Positions 32,406 to 41,556 of a stretch of DNA of 64,000 nucleotides are shown here, piece after piece. Source of the stretch: Undibacterium paludis (GTDB taxonomy: Bacteria > Pseudomonadota > Gammaproteobacteria > Burkholderiales > Burkholderiaceae_D). The stretch is taken from NCBI RefSeq assembly GCF_022568815.1, contig NZ_JAKZHX010000008.1, positions 1 to 64,000 of the forward strand, read 5' to 3'. The first letter of the stretch is position 1. Every line of letters begins with the position of its first letter. The position numbers and the translations under genes are program-made. The notes beneath the pieces were generated by a model, which was not told the origin of the DNA, searched no databases, and saw nothing but the letters and a program-made list of their open reading frames with translations.

Positions 32406-34571
32406 TTACCTGAACTGCGGGCTGTTTGCCCTGAGCAGTTTGATATTCTTCCAGGGACGAGGCTCCCTGTCCTTGATTGGGTCAAATGCTTCTGGCGGCG
32501 GGGCCGGGCTGAAGGATGAGGCCGGGCAGCTGCCTGTGTTGGCATAGTTCAGTGCAGCGGACAGGCGTGATTCGCTGGTGTCGCCCAGCTGGTGGTTCAG
32601 GTCATCAGACACGCGGCAGTTTGGTGTAAAGCCGTTGGTGTAATCGCCCTTGCCCTGTGAATTCACACCGGCAAACTGGATGGCAAAGTAAGCGGTGTTG
32701 CAGTTATTGGTCTGGATAAAACCATAAGGCTTGCCGCAACTGGTATCACCGATCAGTATCACCTGCATGAATGGTTTGAGACCATTGATAATGGACTCAC
32801 TGGCTGAGCAGGTACCACTGCCTGTCAATACAAACACGCGGGACAGATTCAACTGTGGCAGCAGGCGATTCTTGGTATCCGTATCATAGAAATACGAGAT
32901 ATTGTCCGCAGTCTGGTCTGCATGCTTGTCGTTGAACTGCAATTGCTCAAAGATCTGGTTATTGGTCTTGACACCACCTATCATCGCCGACAATTCATTG
33001 GCGATATACAGGTAACCCCCACCGTTATAGCGCAGGTCCAGTACCAGGTCGCTGATGCCAGCCTGTTTGAAACTGGTAATGGCGCTGACCAAAGGTGTTT
33101 CTGCCGTGCGGATATGGTCATTGAATACCATATAGCCTATCTTTTTGCCGTTGACGGTCAATACCTGGTTCTGCAATACCGGTGCAGTTGTGACAGTAGC
33201 AGCGGTCATGCTGACTGTGCGTGGCGCAAAGGCACCGTTGTCCAGTACCTGGAAGCTATGGGTTTCGCGCTTGGTCGGGTAGGTGGCGTCATACTGTGCG
33301 TCGGTCAGGTAAGAGCCGATGGCAGAGCCATCGACACTGACCAGTGTCGCGCCGCGCTTGATCTGCGCCAAGTCAGCCGGCGAGCCTGGCGTGACATAAC
33401 GAACACGGATGCCGCCATTATTGCGTGTCAGGTTAAAGCCAAAGCTGACATCTTCACCGCTATTGAAATAGTCATCAATACTGCCTTGTTCAGATGTGAA
33501 GCTGAAACGGTCTTTTGACTTGACGATCAACGCATCGAAATAATCTTGCGGCGTGCTGTAGTTGGCTTTGGGCACGTCGATGATGTCGCGGTACCAGAGG
33601 TAGACATCGTCCAGATGGGCGCGTACCCAGTTCTTTTCACCAGCAGGGGTGCAGATGCCTGCCAGACTTTCTGGCGTGCCATAATTGCCGGTGGAGGCAT
33701 AACCGTCCTTGTAACCGATCAGGTCCAGCGCGGCAGATGTTGAGGAGCTGGTGACTGCGGCTGCAATCGCCATGGTCTTGGTGATGTTGTCGTTCAGGGT
33801 CAGGTAACTGAAGCCCTGCTGGACAGCAAAATAATTGGCGACATCAAGTTTGTTGTTCAAGAGCTTGGTGACCCAGCCCCAGACCGGGTCGTTCACATAT
33901 TCGCGTGCCGATACCAGGATGGCCCTGACCATGCTACCCTTGGGTACGCCGTTTTTCAGCTGGCTGGACCAGTAATCAATTTCTGCACTTGTCGGCGCGG
34001 TGAGGCCGCTACGGCCCAGTACATTCTTGTAGATAATGCGAATGAAATCATCGTTGCTCATGCTGGCCGAATAGCCAGTCAGCGTTGGCGATTGCAGGGC
34101 AACCTGGTAAAAACTTTCGGCGATCTGCGCTTCTGTCATGCCGGCCTTGACCTGGTCTATCCAGTAAGACAGGCCGTCAGCATCAGGTACGCGATTGAAG
34201 AAGGCAACATACAGGTCCAGCAGATTATTGAGGCTGGTGGTCGACAACGTGCCGGCCTTGTCTGCGATGCCAAGATTGACGCGAAAATCTGCAAATTGCA
34301 AAACCTTGATATTTGCCGGTACGCTGACAGGTGTTGTCACGCCACGAATATCACTGACCACATAGGTGCTGCCCAATCTGGTGATACCATAATCAGAACG
34401 TTTGCCAGTGAATACCATGACATCGTTACTGGCCGGCGTTGCCTGTATGGGCAAGGGTGCGACGGCCGCCGCCTGTTTGGCATCCTGGCTACCGCCACCG
34501 CAGGCAGCGAGTATCAGTGTGACGGCAGATAAGGCGAACAGATTTTTACTGCTTTGCTTAAAACTTAACAT
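32406..34571 (-). CDS. Lipoprotein S41 peptidase with DUF4214 and PDZ domains
   Basis: 721 residues. The signal peptide ends in a lipobox (LILAAC, Cys24), so it is membrane anchored. Residues about 50-110 carry a repeat known from RTX-like proteins (STYVVSDIRG ... VLQFADFRV), residues about 110-280 a DUF4214 helical domain (LLDLYVAFFNRVPDADGLSYWIDQ), then a PDZ-like segment (VRYVTPGSPADLAQIKRG) and the C-terminal processing peptidase domain with Ser in GSGTCSASESIINGL and Lys in DTSCGKPYGF. It probably trims or degrades envelope or surface-layer proteins. Fusion of DUF4214, otherwise linked to secreted matrix and S-layer proteins, with an S41 protease is notable. It stands alone. Confidence 0.85.
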   Translation of the reverse strand: MLSFKQSSKNLFALSAVTLILAACGGGSQDAKQAAAVAPLPIQATPASNDVMVFTGKRSDYGITRLGSTYVVSDIRGVTTPVSVPANIKVLQFADFRVNLGIADKAGTLSTTSLNNLLDLYVAFFNRVPDADGLSYWIDQVKAGMTEAQIAESFYQVALQSPTLTGYSASMSNDDFIRIIYKNVLGRSGLTAPTSAEIDYWSSQLKNGVPKGSMVRAILVSAREYVNDPVWGWVTKLLNNKLDVANYFAVQQGFSYLTLNDNITKTMAIAAAVTSSSTSAALDLIGYKDGYASTGNYGTPESLAGICTPAGEKNWVRAHLDDVYLWYRDIIDVPKANYSTPQDYFDALIVKSKDRFSFTSEQGSIDDYFNSGEDVSFGFNLTRNNGGIRVRYVTPGSPADLAQIKRGATLVSVDGSAIGSYLTDAQYDATYPTKRETHSFQVLDNGAFAPRTVSMTAATVTTAPVLQNQVLTVNGKKIGYMVFNDHIRTAETPLVSAITSFKQAGISDLVLDLRYNGGGYLYIANELSAMIGGVKTNNQIFEQLQFNDKHADQTADNISYFYDTDTKNRLLPQLNLSRVFVLTGSGTCSASESIINGLKPFMQVILIGDTSCGKPYGFIQTNNCNTAYFAIQFAGVNSQGKGDYTNGFTPNCRVSDDLNHQLGDTSESRLSAALNYANTGSCPASSFSPAPPPEAFDPIKDREPRPWKNIKLLRANSPQFR

Positions 34572-34699
34572 GTTGGTTCCACAATCTGGTGACGGACATC
34601 GATTCTAGGATAAATAGGTAAAATGTCAATTTGAATTGAAAAAATTTGTAAAATTTCTCCTTTTTCACATCATATCTTACTCCAACCTGGTTTTAACCT

Positions 34700-35260
34700 A
34701 TGACAACACGCTGCAATTGGGCCAATTCCTCTAATCCCCTGTATCTTGAATATCATGACCATGAATGGGGCATACCCTGCCATGATGAAGTACGTCTGTT
34801 TGAAATGCTTAATCTCGAAGGTGCACAGGCTGGCCTGAGCTGGGAAACCATACTCAACAAGCGCGAAAGTTACCGGGCGGCCTTCGACAACTGGGATGCA
34901 AAAAAGATTGCCCGCTATGATGACGCCAAGGTTGCCGCATTGCTGGCTGACCCCGGCATCATCCGCAACCGGCTGAAGGTGGCCGCTGCCATCACCAATG
35001 CACAGGCTTATCTGCGCCTGTGCGAAGAAAAAGGCGGCCTCGACGCCTACCTGTGGGCCTATGTGAAAGGCAAGCCTATCATCAACAATGGTGAGCGCAT
35101 CATCACCACGGAATTATCGGACAGTATTTCAAAGGACTTGAAAAAACGCGGCTTCAAGTTTGTTGGCTCCACCATCATCTATGCCTATATGCAGGCAATA
35201 GGGATGGTCAACGACCATGCGGCGCATTGCGACTGGCGCAAGAAAAAGGCAAAGAATTGA
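34700..35260 (+). CDS. tag: DNA-3-methyladenine glycosylase I
   Basis: 186 residues, the usual Tag length. It removes 3-methyladenine from alkylated DNA to start base-excision repair. The zinc-snap residues are present: Cys5 in TRCNWA, His in EYHDHEWG, and the C-terminal HAAHCDWR pair. FEMLNLEGAQAGLSWETIL is the substrate-binding pocket block. It is divergent from the S41 protease and followed after 90 bases by a DUF4124 gene. Confidence 0.97.
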   Translation: MTTRCNWANSSNPLYLEYHDHEWGIPCHDEVRLFEMLNLEGAQAGLSWETILNKRESYRAAFDNWDAKKIARYDDAKVAALLADPGIIRNRLKVAAAITNAQAYLRLCEEKGGLDAYLWAYVKGKPIINNGERIITTELSDSISKDLKKRGFKFVGSTIIYAYMQAIGMVNDHAAHCDWRKKKAKN

Positions 35261-35350
35261 ACCGCATCAACACCATCTGCATCAGTGCAAATACAGCCAG
35301 ATGCTGCTATCGTGTTAGCTCCTGGCATCATTTTTAAGGAAAAGACGCGA

Positions 35351-35815
35351 ATGAAACGAATGATATCCAGCCTCCGTCCTGCCTGCTTGCTGGCATGCCT
35401 GGCCCTGGTGCTGGCAGCGCCCGCCAGCCATGCCGACATCTATAAATGGGTGGACGCTGACGGCAAAACCCATTATTCCGAAAGAAAGGAAGATGCCGGC
35501 AAATCCAAAGTGGAAGAAGTAAAAATCAAATCCTCACCTGAAACGACCAATACGGCGACCAGGCCAGGCTGGCAGGAACAGGAAGCTGAATTCCGCCAGC
35601 GCCAGATACAGCGGCAGCAGGAAGAAGCCAAGGCAAACAAACCGGCACCAGTCAAACCAAGACAGCTCTACAGTGAAAAACCTGAAACCGATGCCTCACG
35701 TTGCGAAATGGCCAAGGACATCCTGGGCGGCAAACTGGTACATGGAAATGGCGCAAAGACAGATGCCAATGACAGGATGATTGCCGAGCGTGACAAGAGC
35801 CGTTTCTGTCATTGA
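35351..35815 (+). CDS. DUF4124 domain periplasmic protein
   Basis: 154 residues from the ATG at 35351 with AAGGA about ten bases upstream. A signal peptide (LACLALVLAAPASHA) precedes the DUF4124 block ADIYKWVDADGKTHYSE, a short beta motif very common in exported beta- and gammaproteobacterial proteins. The middle is charged and Gln-rich, likely coiled (EFRQRQIQRQQEEAK), and the end contains a CEMAKDILGGKL helix with a second Cys near the C-terminus that could form a disulfide. Function unknown. Confidence 0.85.
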   Translation: MKRMISSLRPACLLACLALVLAAPASHADIYKWVDADGKTHYSERKEDAGKSKVEEVKIKSSPETTNTATRPGWQEQEAEFRQRQIQRQQEEAKANKPAPVKPRQLYSEKPETDASRCEMAKDILGGKLVHGNGAKTDANDRMIAERDKSRFCH

Positions 35816-35824
35816 AATAAAGTG

Positions 35825-35855
35825 CCCGTAGTGTCCGTTGGCAGACGGACACGGG
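35825..35855. terminator. Hairpin between convergent DUF4124 and Anbu genes
   Basis: CCCG and GTGTCCGT (35825-35838) pair with ACGGACAC and CGGG (35845-35855), a long GC-rich stem with a six-base loop. No T-run follows, so it may be a processing or bidirectional stop structure. Confidence 0.6.
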
Positions 35856-35896
35856 ACGCCCTGTTGTCGCAGGATTGTGGTGATATTGGCGCGATA

Positions 35897-36775
35897 TCAG
35901 GCCTGGCCGTTGCCAGCCGGATGTTGCGCCAGCGACTGCAAAGGCAAAGGTGTATTGGCCGTGTCGAGCAATTGCGGCGGTACTGCGACCCTGACCGGCT
36001 TGCTGTGCATATTGGTGGCCGACAGCACATTGCCCTGGGTCTCAGGGCTGGCGTTCCAGACCGGGGCGTCTATGCTTTCAAAGACGGACTTCAATTGTTG
36101 GCCCCAGGTGTTGCGTATCATCTGGAAATACTGGTTCTTCTCATCAATGGTGACAAAATGGGTGACGGCCAGCTTATTGTTTTCATACACCAGCAGATCC
36201 AGCGGCAAGCCTACCGAGATATTTGAACGCAGGGTGGAATCCATGGAAATCAGCGCGCACTTGGCAGCCTCATCAAGTGGTGTAGCCGGCGTGACAACGC
36301 GGTCCAGTATGGGTTTGCCATACTTGGCTTCGCCGATCTGGAAATAGGTATTCTCATTGTGCGATTCAATGAAATTGCCGGCAGAATAAATCTGGAACAG
36401 GCGGCAGCGTTCACCCTTGATCTGGCCACCGAAAATCAGGCTGACATTGAAGTCTATGCCAAATTCTGACAAGGACTTGGCATCGCGGTGATAGACCGTG
36501 CGCACGGCTTCACCCAGTAAGCGTGCCGCTTCATACATATTGGGCGCGGTCCAGATGCTGTTGCCCGATGCATCAACATGGTCGGAGACCAGCTGGCGTA
36601 TGGATTGTGAAATCGACAGGTTACCTGCGCTCATCAGCACCATGGTGCGTTCGCCAGGGTTTTCAAATACCGACATCTTGCGGAAAGTACCAACCTGATC
36701 CACGCCTGCATTGGTACGTGAGTCGGAAAGAAACACCAGCCCGGCATCCAGGCGCATGCCAACACAGTAAGTCAT
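35897..36775 (-). CDS. Anbu (proteasome-type peptidase, ancestral beta-subunit)
   Basis: 292 residues from the ATG at 36775. Starting there places Thr2 next to the initiator Met (MTYCVGMRLDAGLVFLSDSR); Ntn hydrolases need the nucleophile at the N-terminus, which rules out the TTG nine bases upstream. The Asp in LSDSRTN and Lys in TFRKMSVF match the catalytic Asp and Lys of proteasome beta subunits. Anbu forms open spiral assemblies related to HslV. The C-terminal ~50 residues are Pro/Asn/Gln-rich and beyond the fold. Its usual partners (transglutaminase-like, alpha-E, ATP-grasp proteins) lie at 38182-41397 on the same strand but are separated from it here by an opposing gene. Confidence 0.93.
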   Translation of the reverse strand: MTYCVGMRLDAGLVFLSDSRTNAGVDQVGTFRKMSVFENPGERTMVLMSAGNLSISQSIRQLVSDHVDASGNSIWTAPNMYEAARLLGEAVRTVYHRDAKSLSEFGIDFNVSLIFGGQIKGERCRLFQIYSAGNFIESHNENTYFQIGEAKYGKPILDRVVTPATPLDEAAKCALISMDSTLRSNISVGLPLDLLVYENNKLAVTHFVTIDEKNQYFQMIRNTWGQQLKSVFESIDAPVWNASPETQGNVLSATNMHSKPVRVAVPPQLLDTANTPLPLQSLAQHPAGNGQA

Positions 36776-36881
36776 AAAAAGCAATTTCTGATCTGTCGAA
36801 GCTTGAATTTTACCCGAAAGCGCCGCGCCGAAATACGCATGTCACATTTGTATGCAAAGCGGGTATCAGCCAGTTTTTAAA

Positions 36882-36902
36882 AAATCAGGCATCGCCTGAT
36901 TT
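36882..36902. terminator. Perfect 9-base hairpin upstream of Anbu
   Basis: AAATCAGGC, ATC, GCCTGATTT. Read on the minus strand the stem is followed by a T-run (TTTTTT), so it could stop transcripts coming from the partner genes before they reach Anbu. This would mean that Anbu has its own promoter in the ~100 bases that follow. Confidence 0.55.
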
Positions 36903-37066
36903 GCTAATGTTATTTAAAAATCAAATTGTTGCTCTGACCTGCCTTTGACCTGCAAGCAAGGGCCTCGCGTTAAAAATCCCTGTGCCGCACTGGAATTGTG
37001 TATTTGCCATGTACAATGAATGATCTTATTTGAATTATTTCATTGCAATTTAATCAGGGGCTGATC

Positions 37067-38170
37067 ATGCCGATCAAGACTGGCTGTAACGCGAGCGAAG
37101 AATTTCCCCAAGCCACATTACCTGTACGGCAGGTTGTGCTGACCTGTCTGTGCCTGCTGGTGCTCAATGCCTGTGGCGGCAATAGTGGCAATAGTGACAG
37201 TGATACCAAGACCAGAGCTGCCAGCCCGCCGCCAGTCAGCAGCGCAAGCGCCATGCGTGCACCAGTCACCCCACTGTATGGCGGCAAGGCAGCTGGTACC
37301 TGGCTGTGGGATACCGCCAGCATACTCAGCACCGGTAACAAGCTCACTAATGCAGACAAAGCCAATATCAGTACCCTGATACAGTTCTGCAAAGACAAAC
37401 AGGTTACCGAAGTGTATTTGCAGATCAATCGCGACATCCCTGTCGCCAAATACCAGTACCTGGTAAGCACGCTCGCCGCTGCCAGCGTTGCCACAGGCAG
37501 CACCAGTTCACCTATTGCAGTGCAGGCTCTGGACGGTGCCTCAAACTGGACCGTGGCAGCCGGTGAGACACGCAAAAACGCTTTCATGGACTGGGTATTC
37601 GCCTATCAAAAAGCGGCAACAGCAACACAAAGATTCAGCGGCATCCATTTTGATGTGGAACCCTATACCGCTCAACTGTGGAAAGACAATCTGGCAGCCG
37701 GAATCCTGGCTTACCAGGATTTCGTGACAGATGTAAAAAAACGCATAGCCGCAAAAAAAGCCAGTGACGGTCTGGACCTGAGCATGACGGTGGATATACC
37801 TTTCTGGTATGACGAACGTTTGTACAACAACAGCTATGGCAGCGGCAACCTGGCAGAGTGGGTGTACCAGAACGTGCCCGTGGTCGCCATCATGTCTTAT
37901 CGTGACACCAGTGGCCCCATGTTCGATGTCGCCAAAAATGAACTTGCCTATGGCGTCTTATACGGCAAACGCACCATCATCGGCGCCGAGACTTCGCAAC
38001 AAGACCCGACCTATGTCAGCTTTTATGAAGAGGGCGAGGCCATCATGCGTACCGAACTCAACCGTGTCGTGACTGCCATCAGCCTTGATAGCAGCACTGC
38101 CGGCGCCCGGTATTCGTTTGGCATACATGATTACAAGAACTGGAAGACCATGCCTTTGTCACCGCGCTGA
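37067..38170 (+). CDS. Lipoprotein, probable TIM-barrel protein of unknown function
   Basis: 367 residues from the ATG at 37067, which has AGGGG upstream. The signal peptide ends in LVLNAC followed by a Gly/Ser/Asn linker, so it is a lipoprotein. The mature part has alternating strands and helices with GIHFDVEPYT, SMTVDIPFWYD and PVVAIMSYRD. Such acidic strand ends (DxE) recall GH18-like or amidohydrolase-like barrels, but no family can be named. It lies in the opposite direction between Anbu and its partner genes and is flanked on one side by a hairpin, consistent with an inserted gene. It ends 11 bases from the convergent transglutaminase gene. Confidence 0.75.
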   Translation: MPIKTGCNASEEFPQATLPVRQVVLTCLCLLVLNACGGNSGNSDSDTKTRAASPPPVSSASAMRAPVTPLYGGKAAGTWLWDTASILSTGNKLTNADKANISTLIQFCKDKQVTEVYLQINRDIPVAKYQYLVSTLAAASVATGSTSSPIAVQALDGASNWTVAAGETRKNAFMDWVFAYQKAATATQRFSGIHFDVEPYTAQLWKDNLAAGILAYQDFVTDVKKRIAAKKASDGLDLSMTVDIPFWYDERLYNNSYGSGNLAEWVYQNVPVVAIMSYRDTSGPMFDVAKNELAYGVLYGKRTIIGAETSQQDPTYVSFYEEGEAIMRTELNRVVTAISLDSSTAGARYSFGIHDYKNWKTMPLSPR

Positions 38171-38181
38171 TTGAGGCTTCC

Positions 38182-38988
38182 CTATCGGGGCACTACCTGT
38201 ACATTCACACTCAAGGTCTCCAGCCCGCCGCCACGTCTGACACCGCGTACCGGGGCGGCGGAATCGTAGTCGCGGCCTATGGCCAGGCGGCAATAGGCTG
38301 CGCTCATCAGGCAGGCGTGGGTGACGTCTATGCTGACCCAGCCGCTGTAATCATGGTCGTCCACCCAGGCATCGATCCAGGCGTGGCTTTCGGCATGGCT
38401 GCTTGACTCCGGGTCGATGTAGCCGGATACATAGCGGGCCGGTATGCCGCGCGCATGGCAGCAGGCCAGGAAGAGATGAGCATGGTCCTGGCAGACGCCC
38501 TGGCCCAGTTGCAGGGCGTCGCTGGCGCTGGTGGTCACCAGGGTTGCACCGGATTGGTACGTCACTGCACTGCGGATGTGCGTAGCCAGTTGCAATAATG
38601 CACCGGTTGTGGTCTTGCCGGTATCCGGCAAGTGGGTGCCCGCAAAGTCCAGGATGGCAGGCACAGGTTCGGTCAGGCGTGTTGCGACGGTAAATACCAG
38701 GGGTGAAAAAGTATCAGGGTCGGTAATGCGGCCCTGATAGGGGGCGGTTGTCTCAACCAAGCCTTCGGCGATGATGGACACTTCATGATGCTGGCCGGTG
38801 ATGGTCAGTGTGTGTGAAGAATTGCCATAGGCATCCGTATAGGCGTGGCGCTGGCCTGCCGTCCTGATCTGCCACGACAGCGCATGCTGGTGCAATTCAG
38901 TCCGCGGCGTCAGGCGCAACTGCTGTATGGTGTAGGTCAACGGTGCTGAGTAATGATAGACCGTCTGGTGCCGGATAAAAAGTTGCAT
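38182..38988 (-). CDS. Transglutaminase-like protein of the Anbu cluster
   Basis: 268 residues from the ATG at 38988 (MQLFIRHQTVYHYS), the standard N-terminus of this family (bacterial transglutaminase-like N-terminal domain, then core). The catalytic triad is visible: Cys in GQGVCQDHAHLFLAC, His in ESHAWIDAWV and Asp in WVSIDVTHA. It follows the alpha-E gene by 13 bases and is presumably in the same operon. In Anbu clusters this enzyme may make or cleave isopeptide bonds in a peptide-tagging system, a proposal not yet proven. Upstream in-frame codons reach 39054 but would overlap alpha-E. Confidence 0.92.
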   Translation of the reverse strand: MQLFIRHQTVYHYSAPLTYTIQQLRLTPRTELHQHALSWQIRTAGQRHAYTDAYGNSSHTLTITGQHHEVSIIAEGLVETTAPYQGRITDPDTFSPLVFTVATRLTEPVPAILDFAGTHLPDTGKTTTGALLQLATHIRSAVTYQSGATLVTTSASDALQLGQGVCQDHAHLFLACCHARGIPARYVSGYIDPESSSHAESHAWIDAWVDDHDYSGWVSIDVTHACLMSAAYCRLAIGRDYDSAAPVRGVRRGGGLETLSVNVQVVPR

Positions 38989-39001
38989 GATTTTTTGCGG
39001 G

Positions 39002-39952
39002 CTAAGCCGCCAGTGGAACCAGGAAATCACGACTGACGCGATTACCAAGTTCAAAAATATTTTCCAGGAAGCGTGTCAGGTTGTCGTGCAGGCCTTCTGC
39101 CAGGATTTCTTCTATGCTGGCAAACTGCAATTCTGCATGCAGCTTGCCGGCAAAACGCTCGGTATCGGCAGAGACATCATTGCGCACTTCCTTCAGATTG
39201 GCGACGACTTCATCCATGCAGGCCAGCAAAGACCGTGGCATGTCGCCGCGCAGCATCAATAATTCTGCCACGCGCTCTGGCGTAATGACGTCACGGTAGA
39301 CCTTGCGGTAAATCTCAAAGCCGGATACTGAGCGCAGCAAGGCCGCCCAATAGTAAAAATCTCTTTGCAGGTTGTCATTGCCGCGTCCGCTTTCCTTGGC
39401 ACCGTGAAACTTCACATCCAGTATCCGTGCGGTATTATCGGCGCGTTCTATAAAGGTGCCGAGGCGGATAAAATGTACTGCCTCGTCCTTGAGCATGGTG
39501 CCCAGTGTTACGCCGCGTGACAGATGCGAGCGGTATTTGACCCATTCAAAAAACTGGCTTGGGTCGTTTTCCAGTATCGTGTCCGACAATCGTTCCTGCA
39601 TATCCAGCCAGGTGGCGTTCTGGGTTTCCCACACCTCGGTTGTCAGCGTGCCGCGCACCGCACGGGCATTCTCACGCGCTTCCTTCAGACAGGAGGCGAT
39701 GGAGGACGGGTTCATCGGATCCCTGACCATGAAGTCCAGTACATCCTTTTTGGTCAGCAAACCATATTGATGATCAAACGCAGACTGCAATTCAGAAATA
39801 CCCAGCATGGCACGCCAGCCGCGCTCGGCATCTTCAGCAGATTGCGGCAACATCGACGTCTGGATATTCACATCCAGCATGCGGGCAGTATTTTCAGCGC
39901 GCTCGGTATAGCGCGCCATCCAGAACAAATGATCAGCGGTACGGCTCAGCAT
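39002..39952 (-). CDS. Alpha-E domain protein
   Basis: 316 residues, all helical, with the family signature MLSRTADHLFWMARYTERAENTARMLD split over the first 27 residues and a second copy-like element in HFIRLGTFIERADNTARILD. Alpha-E proteins always accompany circularly permuted ATP-grasp ligases and transglutaminase-like proteins; the function is unknown but a role in an amide-bond-forming peptide system has been proposed. It lies 14 bases downstream of the ATP-grasp gene, in the operon order ATP-grasp, alpha-E, transglutaminase. Confidence 0.95.
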   Translation of the reverse strand: MLSRTADHLFWMARYTERAENTARMLDVNIQTSMLPQSAEDAERGWRAMLGISELQSAFDHQYGLLTKKDVLDFMVRDPMNPSSIASCLKEARENARAVRGTLTTEVWETQNATWLDMQERLSDTILENDPSQFFEWVKYRSHLSRGVTLGTMLKDEAVHFIRLGTFIERADNTARILDVKFHGAKESGRGNDNLQRDFYYWAALLRSVSGFEIYRKVYRDVITPERVAELLMLRGDMPRSLLACMDEVVANLKEVRNDVSADTERFAGKLHAELQFASIEEILAEGLHDNLTRFLENIFELGNRVSRDFLVPLAA

Positions 39953-39966
39953 ATCTGTCTCCCGAC

Positions 39967-41397
39967 TTAATTTTCTAAAATCCAGGTATCTTTCGTTCCG
40001 CCACCCTGTGAAGAATTCACCACCAGCGAGCCCTCCTGCAAGGCCACCCGCGTCAGACCGCCAGGGACCATGGAGATAGTCTTGCCAGACAACACGAATG
40101 GACGCAAATCAATATGGCGCGGGGCGATGCCGCTCTCAACAAATGTGGGGCAAGCTGACAATGCCAGCGTAGGCTGGGCGATATAACCATCAGGCTTGGC
40201 CAGCAGGCGCTGACGAAAATCTTCTATCTGTGCCTTGGTCGATGCCGGACCAACCAGCATGCCATAACCACCGGCGCCGTGGACTTCTTTCACCACCAGC
40301 TCGGGCAGATGGGCCAGGGTATAGGCCAGGTCATCGGGTTTGCGGCACTGGTAGGTTGGTACGTTGTTCAGTATCGGCTGCTCGGACAGGTAGAACTTGA
40401 TCATGTCCGGTACAAAAGGGTAAATAGATTTGTCGTCAGCCACACCGGTGCCGATGGCATTGGCCAGCGTTACCCGCCCAGCACGATAGACGGACAGCAG
40501 GCCCGGCACACCGAGCGAAGAATCCGGACGGAAAGCCAGCGGGTCAAGAAAATCATCATCAATGCGGCGGTAAATCACATCGACACGCCTGGGTCCACGG
40601 GTAGTGCGCATAAAGACGGCATTGTCGTTGACGAACAGGTCCTGTCCTTCGACCAGTTCCACCCCCATTTGCTGGGCCAGGAAGGCATGCTCGAAATAGG
40701 CCGAGTTATACATACCCGGCGTCATCACCACGACAGTCGGATTATCCACCCCCATGGGGGCGACCGAGCGCAGGTTGTCCAGCAACATGTCAGGGTAATG
40801 GTCTACCGGTGCAATCTTGTTACGGGCAAACAGTTCTGGGAAGAGGCGCATCATCATTTTGCGGTCTTCCAGCATGTAAGACACGCCGGACGGTACGCGC
40901 AGGTTGTCTTCCAGTACATAAAATTCACCCTGGCCGGCACGCACGATGTCGACACCGGCAATGTGTGCATAGATGTCGGAGGCGACCGAGATGCCCTGCA
41001 TTTCAGGACGGTACTGGGCATTCTTGTAGATTTGCTCGGCAGGGATGATGCCGGCCTTGATGATGTTCTGGTCATGATAGATATCATGAATGAACATGTT
41101 GAGCGCCTGCACGCGCTGCACCAGGCCTTTTTGCAACTGCGCCCATTCATCGGCAGGGATGATGCGGGGAATGATGTCGAAAGGAATCAGGCGCTCTGTC
41201 CCGGCATCGTCACCGTACACGGCAAAGGTGATGCCAACCCGGCGAAAGCTGAGGTCGGCCTCGGCCCGCTTGCGCTTCAGTCTGTCGTCTGACTGTTCGC
41301 CCAGCCATTTGCAAAATTCACGATAGTGTTCTCGTGTGGATACTCCGCCCGGCGCCGGCGCATCGTCGGCTTGCATTTCGTTGAAAAACTTGGCCAT
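39967..41397 (-). CDS. Circularly permuted type 2 ATP-grasp protein
   Basis: 476 residues, full length for the family. Blocks FDIIPRIIPADEW, ALNMFIHDIYHDQNII, EFYVLEDNLRVPSGVSYMLEDRK, VVMTPGMYNSAYFEHAFLA and KEVHGAGGYGMLVGP are typical of the group related to glutathionylspermidine synthase-like ligases with a permuted order of nucleotide-binding elements. It is the first gene of the three-gene partner unit of Anbu and presumably makes an unknown amide or peptide bond using ATP. Confidence 0.94.
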   Translation of the reverse strand: MAKFFNEMQADDAPAPGGVSTREHYREFCKWLGEQSDDRLKRKRAEADLSFRRVGITFAVYGDDAGTERLIPFDIIPRIIPADEWAQLQKGLVQRVQALNMFIHDIYHDQNIIKAGIIPAEQIYKNAQYRPEMQGISVASDIYAHIAGVDIVRAGQGEFYVLEDNLRVPSGVSYMLEDRKMMMRLFPELFARNKIAPVDHYPDMLLDNLRSVAPMGVDNPTVVVMTPGMYNSAYFEHAFLAQQMGVELVEGQDLFVNDNAVFMRTTRGPRRVDVIYRRIDDDFLDPLAFRPDSSLGVPGLLSVYRAGRVTLANAIGTGVADDKSIYPFVPDMIKFYLSEQPILNNVPTYQCRKPDDLAYTLAHLPELVVKEVHGAGGYGMLVGPASTKAQIEDFRQRLLAKPDGYIAQPTLALSACPTFVESGIAPRHIDLRPFVLSGKTISMVPGGLTRVALQEGSLVVNSSQGGGTKDTWILEN

Positions 41398-41556
41398 GTT
41401 CGTGTCTCTTGGTTACGATTCCATTACAGCATATCAAGAAACGTGCCAGATGACATTGTGGTTGGTACGAATGAGACAAAATGATGTTTGCTTGTCATTT
41501 GTGTAATGCTGGCAATACCCGACATCAATTTGATACTTCTGAGTCTTGTCTCTTGT

